Shown here: piece after piece, positions 13,363 through 14,857 of the stretch
How positions within the stretch are numbered: the stretch's first letter is position 1
How the letters are laid out: each line of letters begins with the position of its first letter
Origin: Cryomorphaceae bacterium
GTDB lineage: Bacteria; Bacteroidota; Bacteroidia; Flavobacteriales; Schleiferiaceae
Assembly (NCBI GenBank): GCA_013205365.1
Contig: JABMNC010000030.1
Coordinates: forward strand, 1 to 14,857
Length of the DNA stretch: 14,857 bases
Reading direction: 5' to 3'
Notes under the pieces: generated by a model
Database searches by the model: none
Seen by the model: the letters and a program-made list of their open reading frames with translations, nothing else
What the model was told of the DNA's origin: nothing
Program-made: the position numbers and the translations under genes

Positions 13363-14421
13363 TTAGGCGATCGAAATCGAGGAATCTAAATAAACGTCCT
13401 GAATAGTGCGGAGCAGGTCAATGCCTTCCTTCATCGGGCGCTGAAAAGCTTTGCGCCCCAGGATTAGTCCTTGTCCGCCAGCGCGTTTGTTGATGACGGC
13501 GGTGGCTACGGCTTCCGACAGGTCGCTGGCACCTTTGGATTCTCCGCCCGAATTAATGAGTCCCACACGGCCTGCGTAGCAATTCAAAACCTGGTAGCGG
13601 GTCAAATCGATGGGGTGGTCGCTGCTCAGGTCGGTGTAAACCTTAGGGTGGGTTTTGCCGTGCTTGGTGGCGTTGTAGCCGCCGTTGTTGGTGGGTAGCT
13701 TTTGCTTAATTATATCAGCCTGAATGGTCACGCCAAGGTGAATGGCTTGACCGGTCAGGTCGGCAGCGCTGTGGTAGTCTACGCCGTCTTGCTTAAAGCC
13801 CGTATTGCGGGTGTAGGTCCAAAGCACGGTGGCCATGCCCAGTTCTCGGGCGCGTTCAAAGGCTTCGGCTACCTCAAGAAGTTGGCGGCGCGACTCTTCT
13901 GCTCCAAAGTAAACCGTGGCTCCGACCGCTACTGCGCCCATGTTCCACGCATCTTCAACGCTGCCGTACATGGTTTGGTCGAATTGGTTGGGCATCGATA
14001 AAAACTCGTTGTGGTTGATTTTAACCAAAAACGGAATCTTGTGGGCATACTTGCGGCTGAGCATGGCCAAACCACCAAAGGTCGACGCCACAGCGTTGCA
14101 CTCGGATTCAATGGCAAGCTTGACAATGTTCTCTGGGTCAAAGTAGATGGGGTTGGGGGCAAAGCTCGCGCCTGCACTGTGCTCCACCCCTTGGTCAACG
14201 GGCAAAATACTTAGATACCCTGATTTGCCCAGGCGACCGGAGCCGTACAGCGTAGAAAGGGCCCTAAGGGAAGGATTGTTGCGGTTGCTGGGCCCGAAGT
14301 AGTCGTCTACAAAGTTGGGCGAGGGGAGGTGAATGTCTCCCCGGCGAACCTTGGTGCACTCATGCTGCAAAAGGTAGTCGGCTTGATTGCCGAGAAGGCT
14401 AGCGATGCGGTCGGATGCCAT
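13363..14421 (-). CDS. fbaB: Class I fructose-bisphosphate aldolase (FbaB/DhnA type)
   Basis: Cleaves fructose 1,6-bisphosphate to glyceraldehyde 3-phosphate and dihydroxyacetone phosphate by a Schiff-base mechanism, or runs in reverse in gluconeogenesis. At 352 aa it fits the bacterial DhnA-type family. Motifs include ILPVDQGVEH near residues 72-81, FLVKINHNEFLS, VGATVYFGAEESRRQL, and ADIIKQKLP, where Lys239 is the likely Schiff-base lysine by comparison with E. coli FbaB. It ends with the phosphate-binding LINSGGESKG and GLILGRKAFQRP. It is followed 11 nt later by accD. A TAGGTTTG promoter box lies 27 nt upstream. Confidence 0.96.
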   Translation of the reverse strand: MASDRIASLLGNQADYLLQHECTKVRRGDIHLPSPNFVDDYFGPSNRNNPSLRALSTLYGSGRLGKSGYLSILPVDQGVEHSAGASFAPNPIYFDPENIVKLAIESECNAVASTFGGLAMLSRKYAHKIPFLVKINHNEFLSMPNQFDQTMYGSVEDAWNMGAVAVGATVYFGAEESRRQLLEVAEAFERARELGMATVLWTYTRNTGFKQDGVDYHSAADLTGQAIHLGVTIQADIIKQKLPTNNGGYNATKHGKTHPKVYTDLSSDHPIDLTRYQVLNCYAGRVGLINSGGESKGASDLSEAVATAVINKRAGGQGLILGRKAFQRPMKEGIDLLRTIQDVYLDSSISIA

Positions 14422-14447
14422 AAAATTTAATTATAAGAGACAAAGTG

Positions 14448-14455
14448 CAAACCTA
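14448..14455 (-). promoter_or_regulatory. -7 promoter element of fbaB-accD
   Basis: TAGGTTTG on the minus strand matches TAnnTTTG exactly and leaves a leader of about 20 nt before the fbaB ATG at 14421. It lies in the short gap after the Omp85-type gene. No clear -33 element is seen. Confidence 0.5.
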
Positions 14456-14512
14456 GCAAAAAAATGACCTTTCTGCCGACTCTGTTGGCAACTTTCGCAA
14501 AAAATGGCTTCG

Positions 14513-14857
14513 TCAAAAGGGCAGTCCGATGGCAATTTGAAGGGCGCTGCGCTTCAGCGCCTGGGTTGGAGTCCACCAGGCCTCGCCGGTAGAAAGCCGG
14601 CGCGGATCATAGACCTGCAGGCCCCAGTCCGCTCGCGCAATGAAAAAATCAAAGTCGTAGCGCAGTCCAAATCCCGCCCCCAATGCCGTTTGCTCGGGCA
14701 TCCGCAGGGGATTAAAAGCAACCGCTTTAAGCAGTTCTGGGTCAGACATCAGATTCCACTGGGCCGATCGGGCGTTCGCCGCAGTGAGCCATACGTTGCC
14801 TGCATCCACAAACAGGGCGCCAAAGGTTGAGCCGATAATAGGGAATCGCCATTCTGC
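14513..14857 (-). CDS. Omp85/BamA-TamA family outer-membrane protein, C-terminal part
   Basis: Only the last ~114 residues are in the window; the gene continues past the right edge with no break in frame. Reading from the edge: AEWRFPIIGSTFGALFVDAG, then NVW, the conserved strand-loop of the surface-antigen beta-barrel of Omp85 proteins. It is followed by GAGFGLRYDFDFFIARADWG and ends in LQIAIGLPF with a terminal Phe, the outer-membrane insertion signal. Omp85 proteins insert barrels in the outer membrane or export substrates. In Bacteroidota several BamA/TamA-like paralogues exist, so the exact member is not decided. The GTG at 14809 is internal, not the start. Confidence 0.88.
   Translation of the reverse strand, partial: AEWRFPIIGSTFGALFVDAGNVWLTAANARSAQWNLMSDPELLKAVAFNPLRMPEQTALGAGFGLRYDFDFFIARADWGLQVYDPRRLSTGEAWWTPTQALKRSALQIAIGLPF

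Noticed and set aside
14422..14512. Terminator after the Omp85-type gene
   Set aside because: Only a 3-4 bp GCC/GGC pairing is present before a T run; too weak to call.

Overview
The window looks like chromosomal DNA from a Bacteroidota bacterium, most likely of the Flavobacteriales/Cryomorphaceae type. The evidence is: a short (287 aa) primary sigma factor of the Bacteroidota kind; a secreted protein ending in a type IX secretion sorting domain; many lipoproteins with a Cys lipobox; a tmRNA tag of the form GEYNYALAA; and several TAnnTTTG promoter elements at the right distance from genes. Most of the DNA is moderately GC-rich. The stretch at about 3.45-5.7 kb is clearly AT-rich and reads as accessory DNA.

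Layout. (1) 115-2791, plus strand: a 677-aa secreted T9SS cargo protein with an Omp28/thioredoxin-like CAPC motif, a strong terminator, then a 167-aa lipoprotein that is a free-standing Cache-type sensor domain. (2) 2792-5735: an accessory region. It holds three copies (two minus strand, one plus strand) of a ~140-nt element that I do not recognise. Each copy has a CTACAG/CTGTAG hairpin (weaker in the plus-strand copy), a second small hairpin box, about 60 variable nt, and an end that looks like the T arm and acceptor 3' strand of a serine tRNA. Two direct copies bracket an AT-rich two-gene lipoprotein operon (350 aa with a DAYRH...MDFHNN..GR motif, plus 128 aa). The inverted third copy, with the first, brackets a cluster of GC-rich hairpins. 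(3) 5736-6930, minus strand: tmRNA (ssrA) with its terminator, preceded by and overlapping the 3' end of a PlsC-type acyltransferase gene that carries a one-base frameshift. (4) 7073-14857, minus strand: housekeeping genes in transcription order Omp85 (partial), fbaB, accD, rpsO, pnp, rpoD and a TPR-like lipoprotein.

How they work together. The housekeeping block covers outer-membrane assembly (Omp85), glycolysis/gluconeogenesis (FbaB), malonyl-CoA synthesis (AccD), translation (S15), RNA decay (PNPase), transcription (RpoD) and ribosome rescue (tmRNA). Promoters with a TAnnTTTG box can be placed before fbaB, before rpsO and before ssrA (inside plsC). The most interesting part is the repeat family next to ssrA, a classical integration hot spot. 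It may be the attachment/recombination sites of a small cassette-like mobile element, or a structured RNA family. No integrase gene is visible in the window, so any recombinase would have to act in trans.
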